A DNA stretch of 64,000 bases. Origin: Novosphingobium olei. Its GTDB lineage: Bacteria; Pseudomonadota; Alphaproteobacteria; Sphingomonadales; Sphingomonadaceae. Location: positions 742,566-806,565 of the forward strand of contig NZ_JABBGM010000002.1 in assembly GCF_012927405.1 (NCBI RefSeq), written 5' to 3'. The notes beneath the pieces were generated by a model that did not search any database, was not told where the DNA came from, and was given only the letters and a program-made list of their open reading frames with translations. Every line of letters begins with the position of its first letter. The stretch's first letter is position 1. Below, one piece after another: positions 25,468 through 34,351 of the stretch. A program made the translations under genes and the position numbers.

Positions 25468-27441
25468 TCAGGCGTTGGTCTGCAGCTCGTCCGCCATCGA
25501 CGCGATTTCCTCGATCGCAACAGCCAGTTCCTCGGCACCCTGGCTCTGCTGCTTGGCTGCGCTTGCGGCCTGGGTGCTCGCCTGATCGGCGTGCGTGGCG
25601 GCCGCAGCAATCTGGTTGATGCCCGTCTGCACTTCGGTCACCTGTCGCAGCATTTCGCTGGCACTGGTCTGGATGGCGCGATTGCCCTGAAGCACTTCGG
25701 ACATGTCGTCGGTCACGCGGGCGAGGTCTGCGGTAATGACCTTGTTCTTCTCGACCTCGTCGAGAGCTGCGCGGCTTATCTCGTCGAGATCGCGGGCAAC
25801 GTTGGCGATCTGCTCCTGGATCGTCTTGACCAGGTCCTTGATCCGATCGGCGTTCTCCGACGATTCCTCGGCAAGGTTGCGGATATCGTTGCTCACTACC
25901 GCGAACCCCTGGCCGAACTCGCCCGCGCGCGCGGCTTCGACCGATCCATTCACCGCCAGCATGTTGGTCTTGATACCGACCGTGGTGATCGCTTCGACAA
26001 TCTTGTCGATGCGGCGCGATACCTGCCCAAGCTGCGTGACCTGGGCGCGCAGTCGCGTGTTGCCCTCTACCGATTCCGCCACCCCGCTGATCACTTCGTC
26101 GACTGACGCGCGGCTCTGCGCGATCAGCTGCGAAACGGCTTCACCGCGCTCCAGGCCCGCCGTTGCGGCCTCGCTCGATCGCTCGGCCCCCTTGCGGATC
26201 TGCTCCATGGCAGCCGCCGACTGGTTGGCCGCCGCAGCAGACGTCCGTGCGCCTCCCGAGATCTGGTCGATGGCCACCAGGATCTGGCTTGCCGACCGGT
26301 TGATTTCTTCGACGGCCGACGACAGCTCTTCCGCCGCTGACGCAACTTCCTCGGCACTTTTGCGCACGTCGGTCGAATTCTTCATGTCTTCGGCGATTTC
26401 GGACAGGTTCTGTGCCGTCTGATCGCTTTCGCGCAGCGCAGAGCCCTGCTGCTCGAGCGTCGCCAGGACTTCCTCGCACGCTGCCGACTGTTCGGCCGCG
26501 GCGCTCGAGATCGCTTCCGAACCCTTCTGCGCCTCTACCACCGCGGTTTCCGATTCCGCATTCAGGCGGGCGATGTCGCTTGCCCCGGCAAGGATCGCAT
26601 CCATGTCCGCGCGCAGTTCGCCCAGGCGCTCGGTCACTTCGGCGCCCTTCTGCGCTTCGCTGCGCGCGCCTTCGGCCGAATGGAGGATGCCCTCGGCAAT
26701 GACCTGCACTTCGGCCTGGATCTGCGCAACAAGTGACTGGATTTCGGTCGCGCTCTTTTCGGAGGTTTCCGCAAGCGTCCGCACTTCATCGGCGACGACG
26801 GCAAACCCCTTGCCATGCTCGCCCGCGCGGGCTGCCTCGATCGCGGCGTTCAGCGCCAGGAGGTTGGTCTGGTCCGCGATGCGCGCGACCGCCTTGACGA
26901 TATCGCCGATGTTGGTCGCCTGGGCTTCGAGGTCGGCAACAGTCTTCACCGATGCGGCCTGACGCTCCGAAGCGGTTTCGAGCGCGCGGACCGAGGCGCC
27001 GATCTGGACGCGGTTTTCATCAAGCAGCTTCTGCAGGGCGCGGGTCTTGCCGAGCGACTGGTCGGCTGCCACGCGGCAATCGCGGACAAGGTTCGCGATT
27101 GCGCCGACATTGTTGAGCGACTGCTGGGCGGCGCTGGAGGCTTGCTCGGCACCGGCGGAAATCTGGGTCATCGCGGACTGGAGCAGGTCCAGCGCTTCGG
27201 AGGCTTCCGTCACCCCGCCGGCGAGCTGGATGCTGGCGGCGGCGATGCGCTCGGCTGCCTGCTGCTGGCGGGCATATGTGCGAGCAGCGCGCTTGCGGGC
27301 ATCGGCCTCGCGGCTGCTCGCCCCATCGCTTGCAGCCGCCGGACGCGCTTTCGGCGCGCGTCGTTCGGCGAGCGCCTGGTTCGCCAGCACGCCCTTGTCG
27401 GGGCCGGCGCCATTGAGGTTTTCCTTCTTAACCAGGGCCAT
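25468..27441 (-). CDS. Cytoplasmic methyl-accepting receptor with two signalling tips
   Basis: A 657-residue receptor with no transmembrane segment or recognised sensor domain. It is almost wholly coiled-coil. Two signalling tips are visible: [20 protein letters not shown] starting near residue 198 and [20 protein letters not shown] starting near 498, exactly 300 residues apart. This implies an internal duplication of the receptor hairpin. It should signal to CheA through the triple CheW. The start is ATG at 27441, six bases after ATG at 27447; GGAGAG is correctly spaced only for 27441. It is first in the main operon. Confidence 0.9.
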   Translation of the reverse strand: MALVKKENLNGAGPDKGVLANQALAERRAPKARPAAASDGASSREADARKRAARTYARQQQAAERIAAASIQLAGGVTEASEALDLLQSAMTQISAGAEQASSAAQQSLNNVGAIANLVRDCRVAADQSLGKTRALQKLLDENRVQIGASVRALETASERQAASVKTVADLEAQATNIGDIVKAVARIADQTNLLALNAAIEAARAGEHGKGFAVVADEVRTLAETSEKSATEIQSLVAQIQAEVQVIAEGILHSAEGARSEAQKGAEVTERLGELRADMDAILAGASDIARLNAESETAVVEAQKGSEAISSAAAEQSAACEEVLATLEQQGSALRESDQTAQNLSEIAEDMKNSTDVRKSAEEVASAAEELSSAVEEINRSASQILVAIDQISGGARTSAAAANQSAAAMEQIRKGAERSSEAATAGLERGEAVSQLIAQSRASVDEVISGVAESVEGNTRLRAQVTQLGQVSRRIDKIVEAITTVGIKTNMLAVNGSVEAARAGEFGQGFAVVSNDIRNLAEESSENADRIKDLVKTIQEQIANVARDLDEISRAALDEVEKNKVITADLARVTDDMSEVLQGNRAIQTSASEMLRQVTEVQTGINQIAAAATHADQASTQAASAAKQQSQGAEELAVAIEEIASMADELQTNA

Positions 27442-27541
27442 CGCCATCTCTCCGTTGCGGACCTGCCGGCAAGAAGAGGATGGGACTCAGACGTCCCGAA
27501 AAGCCGGCTCGTCACGGAAAATGGCGCTGATGCCTTACCGT

Positions 27542-27583
27542 CCGCTCCCCGTCAGGACACAGGTTATCCCTAAGGGGAGTGCG
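27542..27583. promoter_or_regulatory. Inverted repeat upstream of the chemosensory operon
   Basis: CCGCTCCCC (27542-27550) and GGGGAGTGCGG (27574-27584) are near-perfect inverted arms about 23 bp apart. They lie in the 164-bp gap between the GST stop and the receptor start. They could be an operator of the chemosensory operon or a terminator-like hairpin of the GST operon; there is no T-run. Confidence 0.3.
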
Positions 27584-27611
27584 GTGAAGAGATGCTAACC
27601 CTTTTTCCTGT

Positions 27612-28247
27612 TCAGGCGAAAGGGATCTCGAGCCCCGGATCCGCTTTGGAGAGCGCCGCGCGCGCCTTCGTCGTGTCGAGCACGCGCTGGATGTAGGCGC
27701 GGATATTCGGGAAGCTGGAAAGGTCCTTGGGCACGAACAACCGACCGGTCGTCAACGTGAAGAAGTTCATCATGTCCGCTGCCGTAAACTGCTCGCCAGC
27801 AAGGTAGGGAACCTTGCCCAAACGCTCCTCAAGCGAAGCCCACGCAGTGTCGCCCCGCGCGGTCAATGCTGCTACTTGCGCCCGATCAACGCCCAACATT
27901 GCGATGATGATCTCCACCAGCATCGCCGGCTGCACGGTGCCTGCTGCATAGTGGAACCAGTAGAGGTAGTCGGCATAATTCGGTGCGTCCGGCGCCACGG
28001 TCAGCCTTCCAGCCCCGTACTTTCCGAGGATGTATTCGAACACCGCCGCGCTTTCGGCGAGGGTTACGTCACCGTCCTGGATCGTCGGCGCTGTCCCTGC
28101 CGGATGCAGGGCCTTGTATTCGGCAGGGGCCAGCCGGGTAACGGAATCGCGAGCGTAGAACTTCAGTTCATAGTCGAGGCCCAGTTCCTCGCACAGCCAG
28201 ACGACCTTGTCCGACTGGCTCACTCCCAGGTGGTGGACGATCAGCAT
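27612..28247 (-). CDS. Glutathione S-transferase family protein
   Basis: A 211-residue GST with the N-terminal thioredoxin-like domain (MLIVHHLGVSQSDKVVWLCE, cis-Pro in AGTAPTIQDG, then ESAAVFEYI) and an all-helical C-terminal domain. The reaction could be glutathione conjugation, isomerisation or ether/thioester cleavage; the class cannot be fixed. Start at 28247 is supported by AAAGGAA upstream. It is last in a four-gene operon (VOC, SnoaL-like, SDR, GST), 47 bp after the SDR. Confidence 0.9.
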   Translation of the reverse strand: MLIVHHLGVSQSDKVVWLCEELGLDYELKFYARDSVTRLAPAEYKALHPAGTAPTIQDGDVTLAESAAVFEYILGKYGAGRLTVAPDAPNYADYLYWFHYAAGTVQPAMLVEIIIAMLGVDRAQVAALTARGDTAWASLEERLGKVPYLAGEQFTAADMMNFFTLTTGRLFVPKDLSSFPNIRAYIQRVLDTTKARAALSKADPGLEIPFA

Positions 28248-28294
28248 CGATTGCGTTCCTTTCGCGTGCCGGGTGTGGCCGGACATCTGGTGGT

Positions 28295-29050
28295 TCAGTG
28301 CATCCCGCCGTCGCAGCGGATGATTGCGCCTGTGACGAAGCTCGACGCATCGCTTGCCAGCCACAGGGCGGTGCCGACGATTTCTTCCGGCCTGCCCGGA
28401 CGGCCGAGCGCGTTGGCCGACGTTTCGCGCATTTCTTCGGGCCAGGCCTTGGCGATGTCGGTCAGGAAGGGGCCTGCGCTGATGGCGTTCACTCTCACAT
28501 TCGGGCCGTAACCATGCGCCAGCGACACGGTCATTGCGTTCAGCGCGGCCTTTGCGCCGCCATAGGGAATGGTGTTCGGGGCAGGGACCAATGCCCCGCT
28601 GGACGAAGTCACGATGATCGTGCCGCCCCGACCCATCTTCATCCGGTGCCCGACTTCGGCACAGAGCCGGAACGGGCCCTTGAAGTTGAGGTTCATGACG
28701 CTGTCGAACAACGCCTCGGTCACGTCTTGCGGAGGCACGGCCGGCGACATTCCGGCATTGGCGACAAGGATGTCGATCTGGCCGAACGCGGCGTAAGCCT
28801 GCTCGATCAGGCTGTTGACGTCATCCCAGCGTCCGGCGTGGACCGCGATGGCCGCCGAGCGCCGCCCTTTCCCACGAATTTCGTCGGCGACTTCGTTGCA
28901 GGCCTCGATCTTGCGACTGGCAATGATCACATCTGCGCCGGCATCGGCGAAGGCAAGAGCCATCTGCCGGCCGAGGCCCCGCGAGCCGCCGGTGATCAAT
29001 GCCACCTTGCCCGACAGGTCGAACAGGCCGGGATGCGACATCGCGCTCAT
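28295..29050 (-). CDS. Short-chain dehydrogenase/reductase
   Basis: A 251-residue classical SDR. The nucleotide-binding TGGSRGLG is near residue 20, NAGMS near 95, and the catalytic Tyr and Lys are in PYGGAKAAL, with SSSG supplying Ser. FVTGAIIRCDGG closes the family pattern. It would oxidise or reduce a hydroxy/keto substrate with NAD(P)H. It is third in the VOC to GST operon, with 90 bp of upstream sequence holding an inverted repeat at 29104. Substrate unknown. Confidence 0.92.
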   Translation of the reverse strand: MSAMSHPGLFDLSGKVALITGGSRGLGRQMALAFADAGADVIIASRKIEACNEVADEIRGKGRRSAAIAVHAGRWDDVNSLIEQAYAAFGQIDILVANAGMSPAVPPQDVTEALFDSVMNLNFKGPFRLCAEVGHRMKMGRGGTIIVTSSSGALVPAPNTIPYGGAKAALNAMTVSLAHGYGPNVRVNAISAGPFLTDIAKAWPEEMRETSANALGRPGRPEEIVGTALWLASDASSFVTGAIIRCDGGMH

Positions 29051-29103
29051 CAGGCAGAAACTCCCCTTCTGGCGCCCGTCCAGAAAGGGAGCGGCCAGCT
29101 TGT

Positions 29104-29121
29104 TACTTGGTTGGACAAGTA
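29104..29121. promoter_or_regulatory. Inverted repeat TACTTG-N6-CAAGTA upstream of the SDR
   Basis: Perfect 6-bp arms at 29104-29109 and 29116-29121 in the 90-bp gap between the SnoaL-like and SDR genes. It may be an internal operator of the operon. The middle contains a TTGGACA, probably by chance. Confidence 0.35.
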
Positions 29122-29140
29122 GCGTGCATGGCGATCGGCA

Positions 29141-29506
29141 TCAACCCGCCGCAACCGGTGCGAACTTGTGTGTGTAGACTTCGTTGAAAACAATTAGTCC
29201 ATCCTGCAGGCGGCAGTGGTCGAACCCGCGCATGCGGATCGCTTCCGCGCCCGTGCCAAAGTCCATGTACCAGCGACCGATGAAGCCGCCATCGATGGCC
29301 TGAACCCATTCGGGCGCATAGTCCCACGCAGGCACTGCTGCGAACAGCCCTGCAAGGTAGGCGCGCAGGGCTTCCTTCCCCTTCAGCCCGGCCGGCACCC
29401 CTTCGTCGTAATACTCGATACCCTCGTGATAGAACGAGAGTACGCCCTCCACCGACTTCGCTGTCCACTGTTCCAGCCACCGCCGGTTGAAATCCTCGAT
29501 ATCCAT
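29141..29506 (-). CDS. SnoaL/NTF2-like protein
   Basis: A 121-residue cone-shaped alpha+beta barrel candidate: MDIEDFNRRWLEQWTAKSVEG, YHEGIEYYDEG, GKEALRAYLAGLF, GRWYMDFGTG and NEVYTHKF follow the SnoaL-like pattern. Members isomerise, hydrate or cyclise small polyketide, terpene or steroid-like molecules, and many have no known function. It lies 21 bp after the VOC gene in the same operon. Confidence 0.85.
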   Translation of the reverse strand: MDIEDFNRRWLEQWTAKSVEGVLSFYHEGIEYYDEGVPAGLKGKEALRAYLAGLFAAVPAWDYAPEWVQAIDGGFIGRWYMDFGTGAEAIRMRGFDHCRLQDGLIVFNEVYTHKFAPVAAG

Positions 29507-29527
29507 GAGCCTGTCTCCCTTTCACGC

Positions 29528-29893
29528 TCAGCCGCGCTGGATGCCTTCGACGATGTGACCCTCTCGGTCGGTGAACATGGCATAGCTGATGCCAAGCTGA
29601 TCGAGCCGCGTGATCGGCGTGGTGGTCTTGCCGCCATTGGCCTCCACGCGGCCGGCAAATGCGGACAGATCGTCGGTATCGAACACGAGGATCGCTTCGC
29701 CCGTGCCAGGCGAGGTGTCATCGGTCAGGATAACCAGGCCAGCGCCCTTGCCGTCGGCCGAGGCCATGATCACTTCGGTCATCGGTCCGGCCGAGAACCG
29801 TCCTGTTTCCTTGAAGCCGCACACGGCGGCGTAGAAGGCCACTGATGCCTCCAGATCAGCCACCACAAGCTTCGTCATCGTCAATCTTGTCAC
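29528..29893 (-). CDS. VOC (glyoxalase/bleomycin-resistance) family protein
   Basis: A 121-residue protein of two beta-alpha-beta-beta-beta units (TKLVVADLEASVAFYAAVCG, then AILVFDTDDLSAFAGRV and FTDREGHIVEGIQ). Such folds bind a metal and act as lyases, epimerases or extradiol dioxygenases. The start is GTG at 29893 with CGGGAGAG five bases upstream; the ATG at 29878 lacks a binding site. It heads a four-gene operon and is divergent from the two phytanoyl-CoA-dioxygenase-like genes. Confidence 0.85.
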   Translation of the reverse strand: MTRLTMTKLVVADLEASVAFYAAVCGFKETGRFSAGPMTEVIMASADGKGAGLVILTDDTSPGTGEAILVFDTDDLSAFAGRVEANGGKTTTPITRLDQLGISYAMFTDREGHIVEGIQRG

Positions 29894-29908
29894 GCATCTC
29901 TCCCGAAC

Positions 29909-29924
29909 TGGTCGATTCTGACCA
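29909..29924. promoter_or_regulatory. Inverted repeat TGGTC-N6-GACCA between divergent operons
   Basis: Perfect 5-bp arms 15 bp upstream of the VOC start codon and 113 bp before the dioxygenase start, well placed to control both. The rest of the 143-bp gap shows no gene. Confidence 0.4.
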
Positions 29925-30036
29925 CTAATTCATGGTGGAAGGCATTATCAGCGTTGACAACACAATTCGCCCGCAGGACCTTGGCACCAATCAAGGCAGG
30001 CCGCGCAGATGGCCGCCGCTTTGGAGTGGAGCTGAA

Positions 30037-30861
30037 ATGGCGACCCTTGCCCGGGCGGATGCGCCCCCTCGAGATCTTTGCGCGGAAAAGCAGCAGCTTG
30101 CAGAAGAGGGCTTTTGCGTCGTGCCCGATGTGCTGCCGCTGGGTGAAGTCGCCGAAGTCGTTCGCCGCCTCTATCGTGCGGCGGAGGCGAGCGAGCGCAA
30201 TGGTGTGGCCACCTACATGCCGATCCTCGATCCCAACGCAGCCAATGTGCGCGTGTTCTATCTTCTCGAACATGACGAAGTGTTCCGCGATCTGATCCGG
30301 CACCCTTTGGCGGTCGAACTGGTTCAGGCGTTGCTGGGGCAGGAATTCCTGATTTCGAACTTTACTGCCAACATTGCCCGGCCCGGCTCGGGATCGATGT
30401 TCCTTCATTCCGACCAGTCGCTAGTCGTGCCCGAGCCCTGGCTCGAACCATGGGCAATCAACATCATCTGGTGCCTGTCCGACGTGCATTTCGAAAATGG
30501 CGGCACCTTGCACATCAAGGGCAGCCACAGGTGGCGTACCCGCGCAGACGTGCCCGACAATGCGCAAGACCTGCTGCAATCCTTCGTTGCCCCGGCGGGG
30601 TCGATCGTGGCGATGGATGGTCGCATGTGGCACACGTCGGGCGCGAACATCACCGAGGATGAGGAGCGACCGCTGCTCTTTGGCTATTACACCAAGCCAT
30701 TCCTGCGGCCCCAGGTGAACTGGAACGTTGCGCTTAGCCATGAAACCCAGGCTTCGCTCGATGAGCGCATGCAGATCTGGCTCGGGCTCGGCCTGACCGC
30801 CAATACCGGCATTGTCGATGGACATGTCAATCGGCAGTCCGGGAACGGGGGCCGTTCGTGA
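30037..30861 (+). CDS. Phytanoyl-CoA dioxygenase family protein (first of a tandem pair)
   Basis: A 274-residue Fe(II)/2-oxoglutarate-type oxygenase. The iron facial triad is H124 and D126 (FLHSDQSL) and H199 (MWHTSG). ENGGTLHIKGSHRW is the strand typical of PhyH proteins. It would hydroxylate an alkyl carbon or open a ring, with 2-oxoglutarate as co-substrate. Start at 30037 is set by GGAGCTGAA just before the ATG; the longer frame from 29932 has no such site. It overlaps the next gene by GTGA. The pair is likely paralogous, with about the same size and motif order. Confidence 0.9.
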   Translation: MATLARADAPPRDLCAEKQQLAEEGFCVVPDVLPLGEVAEVVRRLYRAAEASERNGVATYMPILDPNAANVRVFYLLEHDEVFRDLIRHPLAVELVQALLGQEFLISNFTANIARPGSGSMFLHSDQSLVVPEPWLEPWAINIIWCLSDVHFENGGTLHIKGSHRWRTRADVPDNAQDLLQSFVAPAGSIVAMDGRMWHTSGANITEDEERPLLFGYYTKPFLRPQVNWNVALSHETQASLDERMQIWLGLGLTANTGIVDGHVNRQSGNGGRS

Positions 30862-31673
30862 GCGCCGCCCTCGAAACCGCGCGTCCCGTCGTCTTGCCAG
30901 AACCGACGCGTGATCTTGCCCAAGGGCTGCGCAACATCGCCGAACACGGCCTGACGCTGGTTCCCGACGTCCTGACCGGCGACGCCCTGAAATCCGCCCG
31001 CGACGCCTTGTATCGTGCGGCCGCATCCGACAGGGCTAGGGGGCGCGAGCAGAAGTTCTCGCTCGACTACGGCCACGATGACAGCAACCAGCGCGTGTGG
31101 AACGTGCTTAGCCGCGATCCGGTGTTCGAGGACATGGCGTTCCATCCCATCGCCATCGAATATGTCCGCGCTCTGCTTGGATGGCCCGCGCTGCTCGGAA
31201 ATCTCTCTGCCAACATCACCGGGCCGGGCGGGGGCGAAATGATCCTCCACGCCGACCAGATCTTCGTGCCCGAACCTTGGTCGGTCGAACCGCAAGGCAT
31301 GAACGTGGCGTGGTGTCTCGACGAATTTACCGAGGAAAACGGCGGCACGCGCTTCGTGCCGGGCAGCCACAAGCTCAACCGCGCGCCTCGACCCGATGAG
31401 GCCGAAGTCCAGACGGCGGCGATCGTTGCCCCTGCGGGCTCGATCGCGATCTTTGAAAGCCGTGTCTGGCACAAGACCGGTCACAATCGCACATCTGACC
31501 AGACCCGTGCGGGTGTCTTTGCCTGGTATACCAAGCCAATCTATCGCCAGCAGGAGAACTGGGCCCTGTCACTGCGCCCCGAGACGCGCCAATTCGCCAG
31601 CGATGACGCGCTGACCTTGCTCGGTTTCAAGACGGAAGGGCTGGGCCTGGTCAACGGAAGGTCGCCCGACTGA
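30858..31673 (+). CDS. Phytanoyl-CoA dioxygenase family protein (second of a tandem pair)
   Basis: A 271-residue homologue of the previous gene. The metal triad is H131 and D133 (ILHADQIF) and H205 (VWHKTG), and ENGGTRFVPGSHKLNR corresponds to the partner's strand. The GTG start at 30858 overlaps the stop of the first gene (GTGA), so translation is probably coupled. The two enzymes may act in sequence or form a heteromer. It converges on the acyl-CoA ligase, whose stop is 29 bp away. Confidence 0.9.
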   Translation: MSAALETARPVVLPEPTRDLAQGLRNIAEHGLTLVPDVLTGDALKSARDALYRAAASDRARGREQKFSLDYGHDDSNQRVWNVLSRDPVFEDMAFHPIAIEYVRALLGWPALLGNLSANITGPGGGEMILHADQIFVPEPWSVEPQGMNVAWCLDEFTEENGGTRFVPGSHKLNRAPRPDEAEVQTAAIVAPAGSIAIFESRVWHKTGHNRTSDQTRAGVFAWYTKPIYRQQENWALSLRPETRQFASDDALTLLGFKTEGLGLVNGRSPD

Positions 31674-31702
31674 CCTTTTGCGCCTGGCCGGGTGCACCGC
31701 CG

Positions 31703-33292
31703 TCAGTGAACCTGCCGCTCCATTCCTTCCCAATAGGGAGCGCGCAGCGCCCGGCGAAGGATCTTGCCTGAGGCATTGCGCGGCAGCGTCTCGATCACGT
31801 CGACGCTCTTTGGGACCTTGAACCCGGCGAGCCGTTCGCGCGTCCAGGCGATTACGCTTGCCGGCTCGATGCTGTGGCCGGGGCGGGGGACGCAGACCGC
31901 CTTGACTGCTTCACCCCATTTCTCGTCCGGGACGCCGATCACCGCGACTTCTGCAACGTCAGGATGACCGTAGATGGCGCTCTCGACTTGCGCCGGATAA
32001 ACATTCTCTCCGCCCGAAATGATCATGTCCTTGATCCGGTCTTGGATGTGAACATAGCCATCGGCATCGAGCGATCCCGCATCGCCCGTCGCCAGCCAGC
32101 CATCATCGGTCAACGTCGCGCGGGTTGCCTGCGGGAGTTTCCAATAACAAATCATGTTGTTGGTCGAACGCGTCTGGATCTCGCCGACTTCGCCGGCATC
32201 CAGGACCCGCCCATCTTCGCCGACGATCCGCACCTCGACGCCGGGCAGGGGCCGCCCCGCAGAGCGCATCCGCGCATTGCCCTCGGGACTATGATCCTCG
32301 GGCGGCAATGTGCAGAACGTGCCCGCAGTCTCGGTCATGCCATAGGCCTGAACGAAGCCCGCATCGAACATCGCGATGCATTCGCGCAGCAGCTCGAGCG
32401 GGATTGGGCTTGCCCCGTACACGATATAACGGATGCGGCTGAAATCCACGCGTGCACAATCGGGATGGCGCAGCAGCATCTGCAGCGCAGCAGGCACGAT
32501 GAAGAAGCGTGTCACGCCCTTCTGCTCAACCGCATCGAACACTTCGCGCGGGTCGAATTCGGCGAGGATCACCGCCGGAAGCCCCGCCGCTAGCGCGTTC
32601 ACGCCAAGCCCGGTCCCGCCGATGTGGGCGCAAGGCATGGTGACAAGGATTGCCTCGTCATCGTCGAAGGCCTGGTGCGGCTCCTGCCCTTCATGCTGCT
32701 TGCGCAACCCGAACAGGTTCATGTTGGACAGCACCGCACCCTTGGGATTGCCGGTCGTGCCGGAGGTGTACAGTTGCAGCACCGGATCATGGGGCCCGGC
32801 GGGCGCAAAGACTGCGGGCCTCGCAGCGGCGATCCGTGCGCGCGCTTCGCTTGCGGTAAGGCAGGCGCGGGTGTCAGCCGCTGCTTTTAAATGTTCGACG
32901 AGGTGGTCGAATCCGTCGCCCAGAAATACCGCCCGGGCCTCGGCATTTCCGGCAATCCAGGTTGCCTCTGCAGTTGCAAGCCGCCAGCCGATGGGGACCA
33001 TCACGACACCGGCGCGTGCTGCCGCGAAGAACAGCGAGAAGTACAGCGTGCAGTTCTTGCCAATCCAGGCAATTCGATCGCCCTTGCCAATGCCGAGGTC
33101 CGCCAGCACACCCGCGATCCGCGCCGTCGTCTCCTCGAGCTGCGCGAAATCCAGCGTCGTGTCGGGCCCGTCGAGCGCGATGCGCTGCGGCCGGTCGGCC
33201 GCCCAAAAGCGGATGAACCCGTCGAATGTGAACAGATGCGCCGTTCGTGCGACCGTATCCGTCGCCGCGCGGGCGATCGTGCCTTGTTTCAT
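31703..33292 (-). CDS. AMP-forming acyl-CoA ligase (long-chain FadD-like)
   Basis: A 529-residue ANL ligase forming acyl-CoA from acid, ATP and CoA. The phosphate loop is LQLYTSGTTGNPKGAVLSN (about residue 173), QAYGMTETAG lies in the middle, GYVHIQDRIKDMIISGGENV is the hinge motif, and the catalytic Lys is in NASGKILRR. Start is ATG at 33292 with AGGGGAC upstream; a TTG at 33307 is less likely. It follows the MpaB-family gene by 41 bp, so both should be transcribed from the promoter with the palindromes at 34293-34327. Confidence 0.92.
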   Translation of the reverse strand: MKQGTIARAATDTVARTAHLFTFDGFIRFWAADRPQRIALDGPDTTLDFAQLEETTARIAGVLADLGIGKGDRIAWIGKNCTLYFSLFFAAARAGVVMVPIGWRLATAEATWIAGNAEARAVFLGDGFDHLVEHLKAAADTRACLTASEARARIAAARPAVFAPAGPHDPVLQLYTSGTTGNPKGAVLSNMNLFGLRKQHEGQEPHQAFDDDEAILVTMPCAHIGGTGLGVNALAAGLPAVILAEFDPREVFDAVEQKGVTRFFIVPAALQMLLRHPDCARVDFSRIRYIVYGASPIPLELLRECIAMFDAGFVQAYGMTETAGTFCTLPPEDHSPEGNARMRSAGRPLPGVEVRIVGEDGRVLDAGEVGEIQTRSTNNMICYWKLPQATRATLTDDGWLATGDAGSLDADGYVHIQDRIKDMIISGGENVYPAQVESAIYGHPDVAEVAVIGVPDEKWGEAVKAVCVPRPGHSIEPASVIAWTRERLAGFKVPKSVDVIETLPRNASGKILRRALRAPYWEGMERQVH

Positions 33293-33333
33293 CCCAGTCC
33301 CCTGCAACCTGCTTCGTGGCGGGCTGCTTTTGT

Positions 33334-34275
33334 TTAACTTCTTGTGAGCATGCGTCGCTGCCTATCGCTTGGCAACCATGCAAAATGACCAGGGAGGCCG
33401 AGCCGCTCCGCCGCCTGCCAGGCAGGAGAGGTCGTGTCGCGCCAAGCATCGGCCAGGCGTCCGGCAGCCTTGAGTGCAACACGGTCGAGCGGGGAGAGGT
33501 CCCATTCACACCCCAGTTCGAGCCGTTGGCGCACCACTGGTGGCAGGATCGACACCGCGCCTCTGGCAAGCGTGCGATGCAGGGCCTTCGGCGTGCCCGG
33601 CGCGGCCTTGCCCGAGGCGATGATGTTCAGGAATTCCGTGTTGATCGGGTGCGGTTCGAAATCGGGCAGAAGTTCCTCCATCATGGTCAGGAAGTCCGCT
33701 TCCGAAGCGGCGACTTGGGTAACGCCATAAAGCGCGGCGACCGGTGCGCCTTCCTCGAAGAAGCGGGTCTGGTCAGCTGGAGATAGAGGCCTGACGAATG
33801 TGTGATAGGCCTTCATGAAGCCATATGCCGCTGTCGCATGGACCCAGTTGAGCAGTTCGGGTTCAAGCGCCTTGTAGGGGCAACCCGCTGGTGTCGTTCC
33901 GCCTACCTTGGCGTGCATGCGGTTGACCCCGCCGATCACCTTGCGCGCCATCGATTCAGGGCCATAGACCCCGACCATCGCCGCCATCCCGGTGCGGCGT
34001 GAACGGCCGATGGGATCGACCGGATAGACCGAATGCTCCCACACTCCAGTCCGGATGCGGGCATCCGCGAACTCCAGCAGCACAGCCGCGACACCGCCGA
34101 CACCCATCGCGATCATGTTGCGGAACACTTTCCACTGAACGGAATCGGGCGGCACCAGTGATGGCTCACCAGCCGGATGGCGGTAGTCGACGGTCCACTC
34201 GCGCTTTGCGGCAGCTCTGGCGCGCTCTTCCACCGTGGAATCGAATTGACCGTCTTCGGGATCACGTAGCGCCAT
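33334..34275 (-). CDS. MpaB-family (DUF2236, latex-clearing-protein-like) oxygenase
   Basis: A 313-residue protein of the MpaB/Lcp family (DUF2236). The family's RMHAKVGG (His121) and NWVHATAAYGF (His146) segments are present; Lcp members bind haem b and cleave isoprenoid double bonds, and MpaB oxidises a farnesyl chain. The substrate here is unknown, but activity on an isoprenoid would fit the linalool-dehydratase-like gene at 43728. It is the first gene of an operon with the acyl-CoA ligase and is divergent from a TetR regulator with palindromes between them. Confidence 0.85.
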   Translation of the reverse strand: MALRDPEDGQFDSTVEERARAAAKREWTVDYRHPAGEPSLVPPDSVQWKVFRNMIAMGVGGVAAVLLEFADARIRTGVWEHSVYPVDPIGRSRRTGMAAMVGVYGPESMARKVIGGVNRMHAKVGGTTPAGCPYKALEPELLNWVHATAAYGFMKAYHTFVRPLSPADQTRFFEEGAPVAALYGVTQVAASEADFLTMMEELLPDFEPHPINTEFLNIIASGKAAPGTPKALHRTLARGAVSILPPVVRQRLELGCEWDLSPLDRVALKAAGRLADAWRDTTSPAWQAAERLGLPGHFAWLPSDRQRRMLTRS

Positions 34276-34292
34276 TATTCGAACTCACTGAA

Positions 34293-34327
34293 CCTATCAC
34301 GTGATATACGGCGTATCATCCGATAGG
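34293..34327. promoter_or_regulatory. Paired palindromic operator between mpaB-like and tetR genes
   Basis: CCTATCACGTGATA (34293-34306), which contains the perfect palindrome TATCACGTGATA, and TATCATCCGATAGG (34314-34327) are inverted copies of each other around TACGGCG. The first copy recurs as CCTATCACATGATA at 38296. It lies 18 bp before the mpaB-like start and 25 bp before the likely tetR start, a typical autoregulatory position. Confidence 0.65.
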
Positions 34328-34351
34328 TTTCCCCGCAAGCGCTTACCGGCT

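Noticed and set aside
29111..29117. TTGGACA upstream of the SDR as a CarH-like site
   Set aside because: Single copy without the 14-bp partner, inside another inverted repeat, and a 7-mer is expected several times in 64 kb.
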